Positions 29,639-39,709 of a DNA stretch of 64,000 bases are shown here, piece after piece (position 1 is the first letter of the stretch; every line of letters begins with the position of its first letter). The notes beneath the pieces were generated by a model. The model was not told the origin of the DNA. It did no database searches and worked only from the letters and a program-made list of their open reading frames with translations. This DNA comes from Methylococcales symbiont of Hymedesmia sp. n. MRB-2018. GTDB lineage: Bacteria; Pseudomonadota; Gammaproteobacteria; Methylococcales; Methylomonadaceae. The stretch spans positions 1 to 64,000 of the forward strand of contig QPIN01000057.1 in the NCBI GenBank assembly GCA_003666385.1. Direction: 5' to 3'. Made by a program: the position numbers and the translations under genes.

Positions 29639-30637
29639 TTGATTGTGCTTTTTTCATCTAATCAGAAACAAATACTCAGCATTTTAGCCGATGCACAGTT
29701 TCATTCAGGAACAGAGATAGCTGAACAATTAGGTATTAGTCGATCCGCTGTTTTTAAGCAATTGAAAAAATTGACAACATTAGGGCTGGAAGTGAATGCT
29801 ATTAGTGGAAAAGGGTATCAATTGAGTTCTACTTTACACTTGTTGTCCAAACTGGAAATACAACAGCGATTGACTGCCGATGTTAAAAGTTTAATTACTG
29901 AACTGGAAATTCATGATGTCTTAGATTCAACCAATCGCTATTTAGTTGATAAAGCCCGGCAAAGCAATAAAAATGCTTGCGTCTGTTTTGCAGAGTTCCA
30001 ATCAGCAGGTAAAGGTCGTAGAGGACGAGAATGGGTCTCACCTTTTGGGAGTAATATTTATCTCTCAATTTTATGGCGATTTCAAAATGGAACAGGCTCC
30101 ATTAATGGCTTAAGTTTGGTTGTCGGCGTAGCTGTTATAAGGGCTTTAAAAGACTGTGGTGTTGAAAATGTTGGTCTAAAATGGCCCAATGATATTTACT
30201 GGAATCAAAAAAAACTGGCAGGTATTTTAATTGAAGTGTCGGGTGAATCTAGTGGGCCATGTAATACAGTGATCGGTTTAGGTTTGAATTTCTATTTAGC
30301 AGAGGATAAGGCACAGTCTATTACCCAAGACTGGGTTGACTTGAATTCTATACTTTCCAGCAATGCTTCAACGCTAAGAAATAAATTTGCGGCAATGCTT
30401 TTAAATCAACTGATGCCTATTATTGCAAATTTTGAAAGGGATACTTTAGCTAGCTATGTGAAAGAATGGCGAGAATACGACTGTATGCAAGGAAAAATGG
30501 TTGATATCTATCAAGGTAAGCAAGTATTCAGTGGTGAGGTACAAGGCATAGACGATACTGGTTTATTATTGTTAACTGATAAATACGGAAAAATAAAAAA
30601 ATTTGGATCGGGAGAAGTGAGTTTTCGTTCATCATGA
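29639..30637 (+). CDS. birA: Biotin-[acetyl-CoA-carboxylase] ligase / biotin operon repressor
   Basis: N-terminal HTH EIAEQLGISRSAVFKQLKKL; SAGKGRRGREWVSPFGSNIYLS; KWPNDIYW..KLAGILIE. Confidence 0.95.
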   Translation: MIVLFSSNQKQILSILADAQFHSGTEIAEQLGISRSAVFKQLKKLTTLGLEVNAISGKGYQLSSTLHLLSKLEIQQRLTADVKSLITELEIHDVLDSTNRYLVDKARQSNKNACVCFAEFQSAGKGRRGREWVSPFGSNIYLSILWRFQNGTGSINGLSLVVGVAVIRALKDCGVENVGLKWPNDIYWNQKKLAGILIEVSGESSGPCNTVIGLGLNFYLAEDKAQSITQDWVDLNSILSSNASTLRNKFAAMLLNQLMPIIANFERDTLASYVKEWREYDCMQGKMVDIYQGKQVFSGEVQGIDDTGLLLLTDKYGKIKKFGSGEVSFRSS

Positions 30638-31374
30638 ATTTATTACTTGATATCGGTAATACACGCGTTAAATGGGGAATTGATAATGGCGAGGGTGAAC
30701 TCCGTACAAGCTTCGCCATTGAACATAAAAAAGCAGGGTTTTCTCAAGCCATTAAAGAACAATGGCAATCGCTAAAAAAGCCAGATAAGTTAGTAATTTC
30801 CTCAGTAAGTTCAACTCAAATAGTACAACAGGTTTTGGCAATCGCTGATGTTTTATGGCCTGAGATAAAAGTGATTATTGCCGAAACATCTGCTCAATCT
30901 TTTTCTGTGACTAATGCCTATTCACAGCCAGAAAAACTAGGAATTGATCGATGGCTAAGTTTAATCGCTTTGCAGCATTATTATCCGGGTAATAGTGTTG
31001 TTGTTGATTGTGGAACAGCCATCACCATTGACGCTATCAATGAGAAAGGACAACATTTAGGAGGAATAATAAGTCCTGGTCTACAGTTAATGAAACAGGC
31101 TTTATCCCAAAATACAGAGGCATTGAGATTGAGTGAAACACAATTTACGGCGACACTTTCCAATACCACTGAAGCTGCAATTTATACTGGAACCTTATAT
31201 GCTGTTGCTGGTTTGATAGAAAAAACTATGGATAAACTTTGTCAAAGTAATCTATGGGTTTTAACAGGAGGGGATGCTCAATTATTAGCACCTTATCTAA
31301 AAATAAAATGCATAGTCGAAGTCGATTTTGTACTTAAAGGCTTATCTCTTTATTGTCAGGAGCGCAGAGAATGA
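30634..31374 (+). CDS. coaX: Type III pantothenate kinase
   Basis: LLLDIGNTRVKWG, GIDRWLSLIA, VVDCGTAITIDAI. Confidence 0.95.
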   Translation: MNLLLDIGNTRVKWGIDNGEGELRTSFAIEHKKAGFSQAIKEQWQSLKKPDKLVISSVSSTQIVQQVLAIADVLWPEIKVIIAETSAQSFSVTNAYSQPEKLGIDRWLSLIALQHYYPGNSVVVDCGTAITIDAINEKGQHLGGIISPGLQLMKQALSQNTEALRLSETQFTATLSNTTEAAIYTGTLYAVAGLIEKTMDKLCQSNLWVLTGGDAQLLAPYLKIKCIVEVDFVLKGLSLYCQERRE

Positions 31375-31559
31375 AGTGTATTTTTTTGAGTCTATGCCAT
31401 TTGATGTGGGTGCTTAAATTTCAGTTTTCCACATAGAAAGTAAATCATGTAATAGAATTACCAGTACTTTGACAAGCTCGTACTTTTTTGCCATTTGAAT
31501 TTTATTATTAATGCTTTCTAAAATAGCATCCAATTAACCGTTAAAGAAACAAACAACCA

Positions 31560-32455
31560 ATGAAAATTGCTTATCTCATTTTAGCTCACAACACACCAAA
31601 TCATTTACAACGATTGATCAAAGCGTTATCTTCCGATTCGTGTGAATTTTTTATACACCTAGACAAAAAATACAACAATAAAGAATTTATTGGTATTCAA
31701 GAACATAATGTTCATTTTACAGAAGAAAGAGTTCCTGTCTTTTGGGGTGATTTCTCTCAGGTCGAGGCAATATTAATTCTGCTGAAGACGGCTTTACTTG
31801 ACCGAATAAAATTCGACCGATTTGTTTTAATAAGTGGTGCGGACTATCCTCTTAGGTCAGTAGCTAGAATTGAAGAATATTTCCAAAATAATAAAAAAAG
31901 GAGTTTATTAACTTGATCGAAATGCCTGCTGATGCACTTGGAAGACCAATCTCCCGCTTAACAACTTACTCCCTCCGCCCTGGGGATGGGAAAGCAATCA
32001 ATATTTTGAAAAAAATACTAATGAGAGTTGGTATCTTGCCGAGTAAGAGAGATTATAAGAAATGTTTCTTAGACCTTGTTCCCTACGGAGTCTCAGAGTG
32101 GTGGGCGCTTACCCGAGAAGCTGTTGATTATATTTGGCAATTCATCCATGAAAAACCTCATATAGTGAATTATTTCAAGAACACAGTATGCCCCGATGAG
32201 TCGTTTTTTCAAACCATCCTTGGTAATTCACATTTCAAGCCGATGATAACAGGAAATTTTACCTACACGGACTGGAGTGGGGGCGGTTCAAGCCCTGCAA
32301 ACATCTCAGAAAAGCACCTTGGCATTTTTAAAAGCATATCATCATCTTCTGTAGATAGTCCCTTTGGTCGTCGAGAAAACATTTTTGCCAGAAAATTTAC
32401 TGATGATTCCGCAAGATTAGTATCGATCTTGGATAAGCAAATTAGTGAACAATAA
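31560..32455 (+). pseudogene. Core-2/I-branching beta-1,6-N-acetylglucosaminyltransferase-like glycosyltransferase, split by -1 frameshift
   Basis: ORF 31560-31916 (MKIAYLILAHNTPNHLQRLIKAL...VLISGADYPLRS) ends LLT*; the other frame reads EFINLIEMPADALGRPISRLT... into ORF 31913-32455. Break in a run of seven A. Confidence 0.75.
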
Positions 32456-32553
32456 TCAAGGGGGTCAAGCAATTGATTTTATCATAAACGCCTTGGTGAA
32501 TTTTTGTTTGGAAATTGTCATTTTGGACTCCTAAATTGTTATAATTTAGTGTC

Positions 32554-32608
32554 CAGTTTTTTAATGTTGTTGATTGACACGATTGTTATGATACGAGGCG
32601 TTAGGTGT
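32554..32608 (+). repeat. attC-like repeat ending GAGGCGTTAGGTGT, copy 1
   Basis: CAGTTTTTTAATGTTGTTGATTGACACGATTGTTATGATACGAGGCGTTAGGTGT; nearly identical to complement of 47391-47444. Confidence 0.6.
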
Positions 32609-32669
32609 TCAAATCATCCTCTTAAATAAATCTACAGCTTTGAAAAAAAGTTCTTGAGAAAACCCAATA

Positions 32670-32690
32670 ATGTCTACAATATATAGACAT
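32670..32690. promoter_or_regulatory. Inverted-repeat operator candidate upstream of TA module
   Basis: ATGTCTA-CAATATA-TAGACAT, 20 bp upstream of antitoxin ORF. Confidence 0.5.
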
Positions 32691-32709
32691 ATTAATATTC
32701 TCATTAAAA

Positions 32710-32952
32710 GTGTTTATGAAAGCTTCCATAGTGGATTTAAGATACAAAACAACTGATATTCTGAAAGCGCTTGATAGGAATGAAAGTGTTACCGTACTAT
32801 ATCACGGTAAAGTTAAAGGCATAATCAAGCCTGTCCGAGGAAAATCAATTTCCAAAGTCAAAGACCATCCTTTTTTTGCCATGCACAAAGGCGGTAAACA
32901 AACTGTATTAGAAGCATTAGAAAATCTAAGAAAGCCCAGATATGATTTATGA
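32710..32952 (+). CDS. Antitoxin, Phd/YefM-like (partner of PIN toxin)
   Basis: MKASIVDLRYKTTDILKALDRNESVTVLYHGKVKGIIKPV; overlaps the PIN ORF. Confidence 0.8.
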   Translation: MFMKASIVDLRYKTTDILKALDRNESVTVLYHGKVKGIIKPVRGKSISKVKDHPFFAMHKGGKQTVLEALENLRKPRYDL

Positions 32953-33319
32953 TACCGATATTCTGATATGGGTTCAGAGGGGAAATGAGAAAGCAGCTAA
33001 ACTTATCGACAAAGATGAAGAAAAATATCTTTCAATCCAAAGTTATATGGAATTACTCCAAGGTGCAAAGAACAAGATGGATCATAAATACGTGAAAGAC
33101 TTTATTTCCGAATTTGAGTTTTCTATTTTGCCATTAACAGAGAATATTGGACACAGGGCACTGATATATGTAGAAGAGCATTCTCTTTCATCAAATATGC
33201 GGTCTGGAGATGCTATTATTTGTGCTACAGCGGTTGAAAATAATAGGGCGCTTGTTTCTAGTAATACAAAATATTTCAAGGTTGTGAAAGAACTAGAACT
33301 AAAGGCTTTCAAACCATGA
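32942..33319 (+). CDS. vapC: PIN-domain toxin (VapC-like)
   Basis: MIYDTDILIWVQRGN, SYMELLQGAKN, GDAIICATAVENNRALVSSNTKYF. Confidence 0.88.
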   Translation: MIYDTDILIWVQRGNEKAAKLIDKDEEKYLSIQSYMELLQGAKNKMDHKYVKDFISEFEFSILPLTENIGHRALIYVEEHSLSSNMRSGDAIICATAVENNRALVSSNTKYFKVVKELELKAFKP

Positions 33320-33444
33320 AACAGATAACAAGAATATGTATATAGGTAGTTTATTTGTAACTACTCAGCGTACTCCGTAACTTTAGATATAATCTTCATT
33401 ACTACATGCTCTAAACAGAAATAACTAATACTTTTTATTAAAAT

Positions 33445-34203
33445 TTGAACGCGCCCTTATTCATATTACAAATCAGTGATTGCCATTTTCTCCAAGAATC
33501 AGGTGAAACCCTATCAGGTATTGATACCGAACAATCATTAAAACGCGTATTAAAATATGCTAATGAAAAACAGGGCAAAGCGGATTTGATTCTAGTATCA
33601 GGAGATTTGGCAGAAGAACCCAGTCCATCCACTTATCAAAGAATAGTTTCAACACTACTCGCTCATCAAACTCGAAGCATTTGCTTACCCGGTAATCATG
33701 ATGACTTAGCGTTAATGCAACAATTCATAAATACTAAAACTATAAATTGTGATAAGCACATTGCATTCAAACACTGGCAAATAATCAGTCTAAACAGTAA
33801 AAAAACAGGTTCACAAGGCGGTTATTTAGAACAAAAAGAATTACTTTACTTAACTAAAACATTAAGGCAATACCCTAAAATTAATACCTTGGTTGCCATT
33901 CATCATCATCTCCTACCAACTAACAGCCCGTGGATGGATAAGATGATAATAGAAAATAACGAGGAACTATTAAACTTGCTTAAAAAATACCCACAAGTAA
34001 AACTTGTGACTTGTGGTCATATTCATCAGCGACTACATATTCAATCGGACAATCTATTGGTTTTAGGATCTCCATCCACCTGCTTTCAATTTAAACCACT
34101 GTGTACAGAATATACCCTTGATAATAAACCCCCAGGATATAGAACTTTATATCTTTATCCTAACGGTAGAATTAAGACTAACATCCATTATCTACCTTCT
34201 TAA
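33445..34203 (+). CDS. cpdA: Calcineurin-like 3',5'-cyclic-nucleotide phosphodiesterase (CpdA-like)
   Basis: LQISDCHFL, LVSGDLAEEPS, CLPGNHDD, AIHHHLLP, VTCGHIHQ. Confidence 0.85.
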   Translation: MNAPLFILQISDCHFLQESGETLSGIDTEQSLKRVLKYANEKQGKADLILVSGDLAEEPSPSTYQRIVSTLLAHQTRSICLPGNHDDLALMQQFINTKTINCDKHIAFKHWQIISLNSKKTGSQGGYLEQKELLYLTKTLRQYPKINTLVAIHHHLLPTNSPWMDKMIIENNEELLNLLKKYPQVKLVTCGHIHQRLHIQSDNLLVLGSPSTCFQFKPLCTEYTLDNKPPGYRTLYLYPNGRIKTNIHYLPS

Positions 34204-34220
34204 TACAGCTTATTTAGAAT

Positions 34221-34256
34221 CTCCTCACCCAACCCTCCCTAGCAAGGGAGGGCTAC
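34221..34256. repeat. Palindromic repeat CTCCTCACCCAACCCTCCCTAGCAAGGGAGGGCT
   Basis: CCCTCCCTagcAAGGGAGGG hairpin; related to 12048-12085. Confidence 0.65.
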
Positions 34257-34262
34257 AACTTA

Positions 34263-36462
34263 TTAAAAGTTATAATTTAAGCTAATAGTACCAGCCAAGT
34301 CGGTTTCTTTATTGCCTTTGCCGTATTCTATGTCGCCAACAATATTTAGCTGGTTTGTGGTAACCCGGAGTTTGGCACCTACAAAGCCGCTGCTGTTGTC
34401 ATTATCTTTACTGTTATAGCTAAACCTTTGTCCTGCTAGGCTGCTATTGACTTTTTCATTATGGCTGGCACGGCTATTGATACCTGTGCGTAATTCTAGC
34501 TCATTGCCTTGACCCATAAGGTAAGCTCCTGCAAGTTGTAGTCTACCTTTTACTGTTTGCAGGGTGCGGCTGTCTATTTCTTGATTATTGCTTGTTGTGC
34601 CTTTTTCCTTGTAAGCACTTACCCAAACGGTGCTGTAACTTACTGTTGCTGAGGGGCGTATTTCTATTGCATCCGTAATAACAGGGAATGCAGTGCTTAG
34701 GGTTAATGAGGGGCTAATAAAGAAGCTGTTTATATCCGCATCGGAAACCTCATAGCCATTGATATTATTAAACACTAAACGCTGATTATCATGGTCTCCA
34801 TAACCTGCCAATACAGAGCTAGTCAGGTTTATACCTCCGAGGCTAAGATGCCCATAAGCCCCTACAAAGGAATGTTTACTTTTAGCACTGAATGATTTGC
34901 GACCAGAGCCAGTATTGGAGTAAGCATAACCGCCTAGTAAACCTAAGCGGGTTTTGTTTGTATCTTGCTGATAACCAAACGTAAAACCTTCATGTTTAGA
35001 TCCGTAAGCACTGGCTCCTTTTGTTTTATTACGCTCAAAGGTGCCACCAAACGCCTGTAGCCAAGCACTGGGCTGGCGTTGTTGAGACAATATGCCAGTA
35101 GATGCTAGTTGTGTTGGTTTTAATGGTGCCACACGCTGACCGATAAGCTCGTGAACAGAGTCTGCAACAGATCCTGATTCTTCCGCACTTGAAGCCGCAC
35201 TTGCTACGGCATCGCTACCTAGCGTGGTGATATTGGTAGTAGTAGTGGTAGTGGTAGTGGTATTGGTATTGGTATTGGTATTGGTACTTTTGACACAGAT
35301 AGAGGTTAGGCAATTAACAGTTTCGGTGTTCTCAAAGGTGAAACTCGCGCCTAGATTACCACCATAGATATTGACTATATCGTGATCTCTCTCAGAACCA
35401 TCATCATTTAAGGCACCACCTAAATTAATCCGTCCAGTTATATCCGAGCCAGGGCGTAAGTTGAGGGTAATGTCATTAGTGCCAGTAGCGCTACCGCCAT
35501 AAATGGCATAAGAGTCTGTGCCAGTAGCAGAGATAATGCCGCTGTTTTCAATGGTAATATTACCTGGCTTTATTACCTTAATGCCGTGAGCGCCAAGCCC
35601 TGTGGTGGTGATTGATCCACTGTTGGTGATGGCAGTAGCTGTCCATGCGATAATGCCGTGAGAAAAGTCCCCTAATGTGCTAATCATGCCATTGTTGCCG
35701 TTAGTGATAATGGTATTAGCACCTGTTGAACGAATGCCTCTACACCTTTAAACCCTGTGGTTGTAATTGTGCCGTCGTTGATGATAATGGCATCATCACC
35801 GAATGAGTAAATGCCTCTAGCATCATTCCCTGCGGTTGAAATCTCGCCGTCGTTCTTGATTTTGGTATTCTCACCATTTGAGTAAATGCTGTGAGCACTA
35901 GCCCCTGCGGTGCTAATCCCTTTGTCGTCATCGTTGCTGGCAGGGTTTCCACCCGCTTCGGTTACAATCCTACCGTTGTTGATAATGGCATCATCACCGA
36001 ATGATATAATACCGTGAGCAGAACGCCCTTTGGTGGTAATTCTGCCGTTATTGTTAATTTTGGCATTATTCGCACCGCCGATTGAGTAAATGCCGCCAGC
36101 ATCATTCCCTGCGGTTGAAATCCCGCCGTCGTTCTTGATTTTGGCATCATCACCATTTGAGTAAATGCCTTTAGCACCATCTCCTGTGGTTGCAATCTTG
36201 CCGTTGTTGGTGATGGTGGCAAGCAGTAGCAGACCATGATAAAATGCCGTGAGTATTAGCCTCTGTGGTGGTAACTGAACCGCTTTCTGTAATAGTGAGG
36301 GTCTCGCCAGCGGTATCCAGTACGACCTGAGCGGTTGTGGCTGTTGTTATATCATCTGCTGCCTGTGCAGGGAGGATGGGTAATACTCAGGGCAATGGCA
36401 AGAGTTAGCAAGACTTTGCAGTTTAGATTGGATAATGCATTAACTGAATGGGTTGACATGTT
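34263..36462 (-). pseudogene. Autotransporter (passenger repeats plus C-terminal beta-barrel) interrupted by several frameshifts
   Basis: Signal peptide MSTHSVNALSNLNCKVLLTLAIALSIT...; passenger GDGAKGIYSNGDDAKIKNDGGISTAGNDAGGIYS in a frame different from the tracked ORFs; ORF 34263-35687 carries the autotransporter barrel ending LAGTISLNYNF. Confidence 0.75.
35228..35288. repeat. Short-sequence repeat (GGTAGT)n/(GGTATT)n encoding Thr/Asn tract in autotransporter
   Basis: ggtagtagtagtggtagtggtagtggtattggtattggtattggtattggt; encodes NTNTNTNTTTTTTTTTN. Confidence 0.88.
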
Positions 36463-36654
36463 TGCTTCCTTATTTTTGGGTTTGAATGGCATACAATATT
36501 AAGGTTAAACGGTAGTTTTTGTAACATTTTTTAAATTAAAATACAATAGCGTTTTCGCCTTTTTTTATAGGGGGTTTACGGTTTTTTGTAAATTTAGGTA
36601 TATAATCCCCATACTTTTGGTTGCTATAAACAACATTCACCTAAAAATGTTGGG

Positions 36655-36682
36655 ATAGAGACAGGGCATGCCCTGTCTCTAC
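36655..36682. repeat. 28-bp palindrome ATAGAGACAGGGCATGCCCTGTCTCTAC (RAYT-type family)
   Basis: Same palindrome family as 16639-16666 and 17045-17072. Confidence 0.85.
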
Positions 36683-36808
36683 TGTCCAATAGCCGCGTTG
36701 AAAGTACTCATTTACACCTGTAAACCCCGTGCTTTCGCCTTGCTCTTGAACAAAATAGAGGGCAATCTCAGCAGTTACAAAATATATTCATTAATCTTTA
36801 ACAAATAA

Positions 36809-37366
36809 CTATCGAATTTGTTGGTAGTTCAACACATTATAAATAGAAGTCGTATGTGCTAATCCTCCAACCTGTCCTGGTAGAATAAACAAATGCGTAT
36901 TATCTAAATTTTTTAAAACTTCCCATGATTTTATGGCTGGTGGTTTGGAGTTGGTATTTGCACTGGTTGAGACTAATGGTTTGCCATTGACTTTGCACAA
37001 TTGGCGAGCAATGGGATGTGCCGTCACCCTGACAGCTAATGATGTATGTTTGCCAGTTAACCATTCTGGCACCCAAGATTGAGCTGGGATTATCCAGGTT
37101 ACAGCACCAGGCCAGGTTTTTTGTATGCGCTTAATGATCGCCTTATCTAATAGCAAATAGGGTTCAAGTTGAGAAAGTGAATAAGCGATTAAAATAAGTC
37201 CTTTTTCTACTTTTCTTTTTTTTATCGCTAATAAACGATAAACCGCTTCTTCATTGAGTGGGTCGCAACCCAAACCAAATACCGCTTCCGTAGGATAAGC
37301 GATGACTTTTCCTTGGCTGATGTTTCTTACGGCTTGCCTGATTTTAAAAGATGAAACCAGTGCCAT
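36809..37366 (-). CDS. tsaC: L-threonylcarbamoyladenylate synthase
   Basis: GKVIAYPTEAVFGLGCDPLNEEAVYRLLAIKKR, PGAVTWIIPA, STSANTNSKPPA. Confidence 0.92.
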   Translation of the reverse strand: MALVSSFKIRQAVRNISQGKVIAYPTEAVFGLGCDPLNEEAVYRLLAIKKRKVEKGLILIAYSLSQLEPYLLLDKAIIKRIQKTWPGAVTWIIPAQSWVPEWLTGKHTSLAVRVTAHPIARQLCKVNGKPLVSTSANTNSKPPAIKSWEVLKNLDNTHLFILPGQVGGLAHTTSIYNVLNYQQIR

Positions 37367-39696
37367 CAGGATTTAGCAGGTTCTTTTGGTCCATTAATAT
37401 CTTCTGGATCACCTTCGTATGGTGTTGCATATTTACATTCTTTTTGTGGACACACTTTTTCTGGACCACGCCTTTTAGTGTTTTTTAAAGTCAATACAGG
37501 CCAGTTACAATCGGGACAATCTTCTTTGACGGGTGCGTTCCACAGTGCATAATCACATTTAGGATATTCAGAACAGGAATAAAACACTTTGCCATGACGC
37601 GATTTACGTTTAAGAATATTACCTTTATTGCATTGAGGACATTCCACGCCTGTATCTAAAGGTTTTTCCAAAGGTTCTATGTGTTTACATTTAGGATAAG
37701 CACTGCAACCGATAAACTTGCCATATCGCCCTGTTTTTATCACCAAATCTGATTCACATTTAGGACAACTTCTGCCTGCTACAATTTCCGGTGCTTGTTG
37801 CTCTGTACCATCATCATTCAAATTACGTGTGTAAGAACAAGTCGGGTAATCTGTACATCCAATAAACCGCCCGTTTCTTCCTAATCTAATTGACAATTGT
37901 TTGTCACATTCTGGACACTTTTCATCAATGGCTTCATGTGTGACATCCTTACGCTGAACACTTTCTTCCTTTTCATCTATCAGTTTGGCAAATGGTTTCC
38001 AGAAGTCATGCATTAAGGGTATCCAGTCCTTTTCTCCTCGTGCCACTGCATCCAGATCGTCTTCTAGATTTGCAGTAAAATCATAATCGACATATTTAGT
38101 AAAATGATCCGTCAAAAACTTATTAACGATTCGTCCTACATCGGTCGGATAAAACCGTTTGCTTTCTAAGGTGACATATTCTCTATTTTGTAAGGTTGAG
38201 ATAATAGTGGCATAGGTTGATGGGCGACCAATACCATGTTCTTCCAAGGCTTTAACTAAACTAGCCTCACCATATCGAGGGGGTGGTTCGGTAAAATGTT
38301 GTGCTGCAATAATTTCTTTAAGTGATACAGGTCGGCCTTCTTCCATCGGTGGTAAGAAACTTTCTTTATTATCATCACTCTCTTTATTATCATCCTTGCC
38401 TTCCAGATAAACCGCCATAAACCCGAGTTTTGCAATAGTAGAACCCGTGGCTCTATACATATTGTCCTTGCTGCCATCACTTAAATCAACAGACACTTGA
38501 TTCAAGGTGGCATGAATCATTTGACAGGCAATCGTCCTTTTCCATATCAGGTCATACAGTTTGAATTGATCTGCTGTTAAGTTTTTTTTAATTTTTTCTG
38601 GAAAATTAAATGTTGAAGTGGGTCTTATCGCTTCATGCGCTTCTTGTGCATTTTTGGCTTTAGTTTTAAATGAACGGGGTTGTTTAGGTACATTTTCTGC
38701 ACCATATTTTTCTGTAATCAATTCTCTGATTTGCCCCAAAGCTTCTTCAGATAAATTAACCGAATCGGTACGCATATAGGATATGAGTCCTGCTGTTTCG
38801 CCATCAACCTCAATACCTTCATAAAGTTGCTGCGCGACCCTCATGGTTTTTTTGGTGGTAAAACCCAATTTTCTGGAGGCTTCTTGTTGTAATGTTGAAG
38901 TAATAAAGGGTGCCGCTGGATTTCGTTTTCTTTGCTTTTTTTCCAGTTTTTCAACGACTAATTGACCATCTGCTACATCAATCAGTGTTTGCTTTACTTT
39001 TTCAGCTCTTGCTTTGTCAACAATACTAAATTGGCTAAGTTTTTCACCTTCAAAATGGGTTAACTTTGCTTTAAATGGCTGATCATTAGCACTTAGCTCT
39101 GCGGTATGCGTCCAATATTCACGTTTTTTAAAAGCTTCTATCTCGATCTCACGCTCTACGATCATTCTTAACGCAGGGCTTTGTACACGACCAGCGGATA
39201 GTCCTCTTCGGATTTTTTTCCATAACAGAGGCGATAAATTAAACCCAACCAAATAGTCTAAAGCACGACGCGCTTGCTGTGCATTTACCATATTGATGGA
39301 TAATTCAGTAGGCTTCGCAATTGCTTCAGTAACGGCCTTTTTAGTAATTTCGTGAAAAACTACACGTTTTACACTTTTATCCTTTAAAGCTTTCTTGGAT
39401 TTCAAGTGTTCAAAAACATGCCAAGAAATAGCTTCTCCTTCTCTATCCGGATCAGTCGCCAGATATAATGTATCGGCTTTTTTTACTGATTTAGTTATTT
39501 CTTGTAAATGCCGTTGATTACGGTCAATCAACTGGTATTTCATGGCAAAATCATTTGCTGTATCAACAGCACCTTCTTTTGGAATCAAGTCTCTTACATG
39601 ACCATAAGATGCAAGTACTTGAAAGTCTTTGCCTAGGTACTTTTCTATGGTTTTGCACTTGGCGGGTGACTCTACAATGACAAGGTTTTTGCTCAT
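37366..39696 (-). CDS. topA: DNA topoisomerase I
   Basis: VIVESPAKCKTIEKYLG, TDPDREGEAISWH, ISYMRTDSVNLS, C-terminal Zn ribbons CPKCESDLVIKTGRYGKFIGC. Confidence 0.98.
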   Translation of the reverse strand: MSKNLVIVESPAKCKTIEKYLGKDFQVLASYGHVRDLIPKEGAVDTANDFAMKYQLIDRNQRHLQEITKSVKKADTLYLATDPDREGEAISWHVFEHLKSKKALKDKSVKRVVFHEITKKAVTEAIAKPTELSINMVNAQQARRALDYLVGFNLSPLLWKKIRRGLSAGRVQSPALRMIVEREIEIEAFKKREYWTHTAELSANDQPFKAKLTHFEGEKLSQFSIVDKARAEKVKQTLIDVADGQLVVEKLEKKQRKRNPAAPFITSTLQQEASRKLGFTTKKTMRVAQQLYEGIEVDGETAGLISYMRTDSVNLSEEALGQIRELITEKYGAENVPKQPRSFKTKAKNAQEAHEAIRPTSTFNFPEKIKKNLTADQFKLYDLIWKRTIACQMIHATLNQVSVDLSDGSKDNMYRATGSTIAKLGFMAVYLEGKDDNKESDDNKESFLPPMEEGRPVSLKEIIAAQHFTEPPPRYGEASLVKALEEHGIGRPSTYATIISTLQNREYVTLESKRFYPTDVGRIVNKFLTDHFTKYVDYDFTANLEDDLDAVARGEKDWIPLMHDFWKPFAKLIDEKEESVQRKDVTHEAIDEKCPECDKQLSIRLGRNGRFIGCTDYPTCSYTRNLNDDGTEQQAPEIVAGRSCPKCESDLVIKTGRYGKFIGCSAYPKCKHIEPLEKPLDTGVECPQCNKGNILKRKSRHGKVFYSCSEYPKCDYALWNAPVKEDCPDCNWPVLTLKNTKRRGPEKVCPQKECKYATPYEGDPEDINGPKEPAKS

Positions 39697-39709
39697 GTTT
39701 TCTATAAAA

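Noticed and set aside
32710-33319. Link between the PIN TA module and the HEPN-MNT/R-M locus
   Set aside because: Separated by more than 12 kb of housekeeping genes; no shared repeats or overlapping signals.
35228-35288. CRISPR or minisatellite outside a gene
   Set aside because: Short hexamer repeat inside the autotransporter ORF; no repeat-spacer structure.
35740-36237. Tracked ORFs 35740-35952 and 35962-36237 as independent proteins
   Set aside because: Out-of-frame readings of autotransporter passenger repeats; the true frame gives GIYSNGDDAKIKNDG-type repeats.
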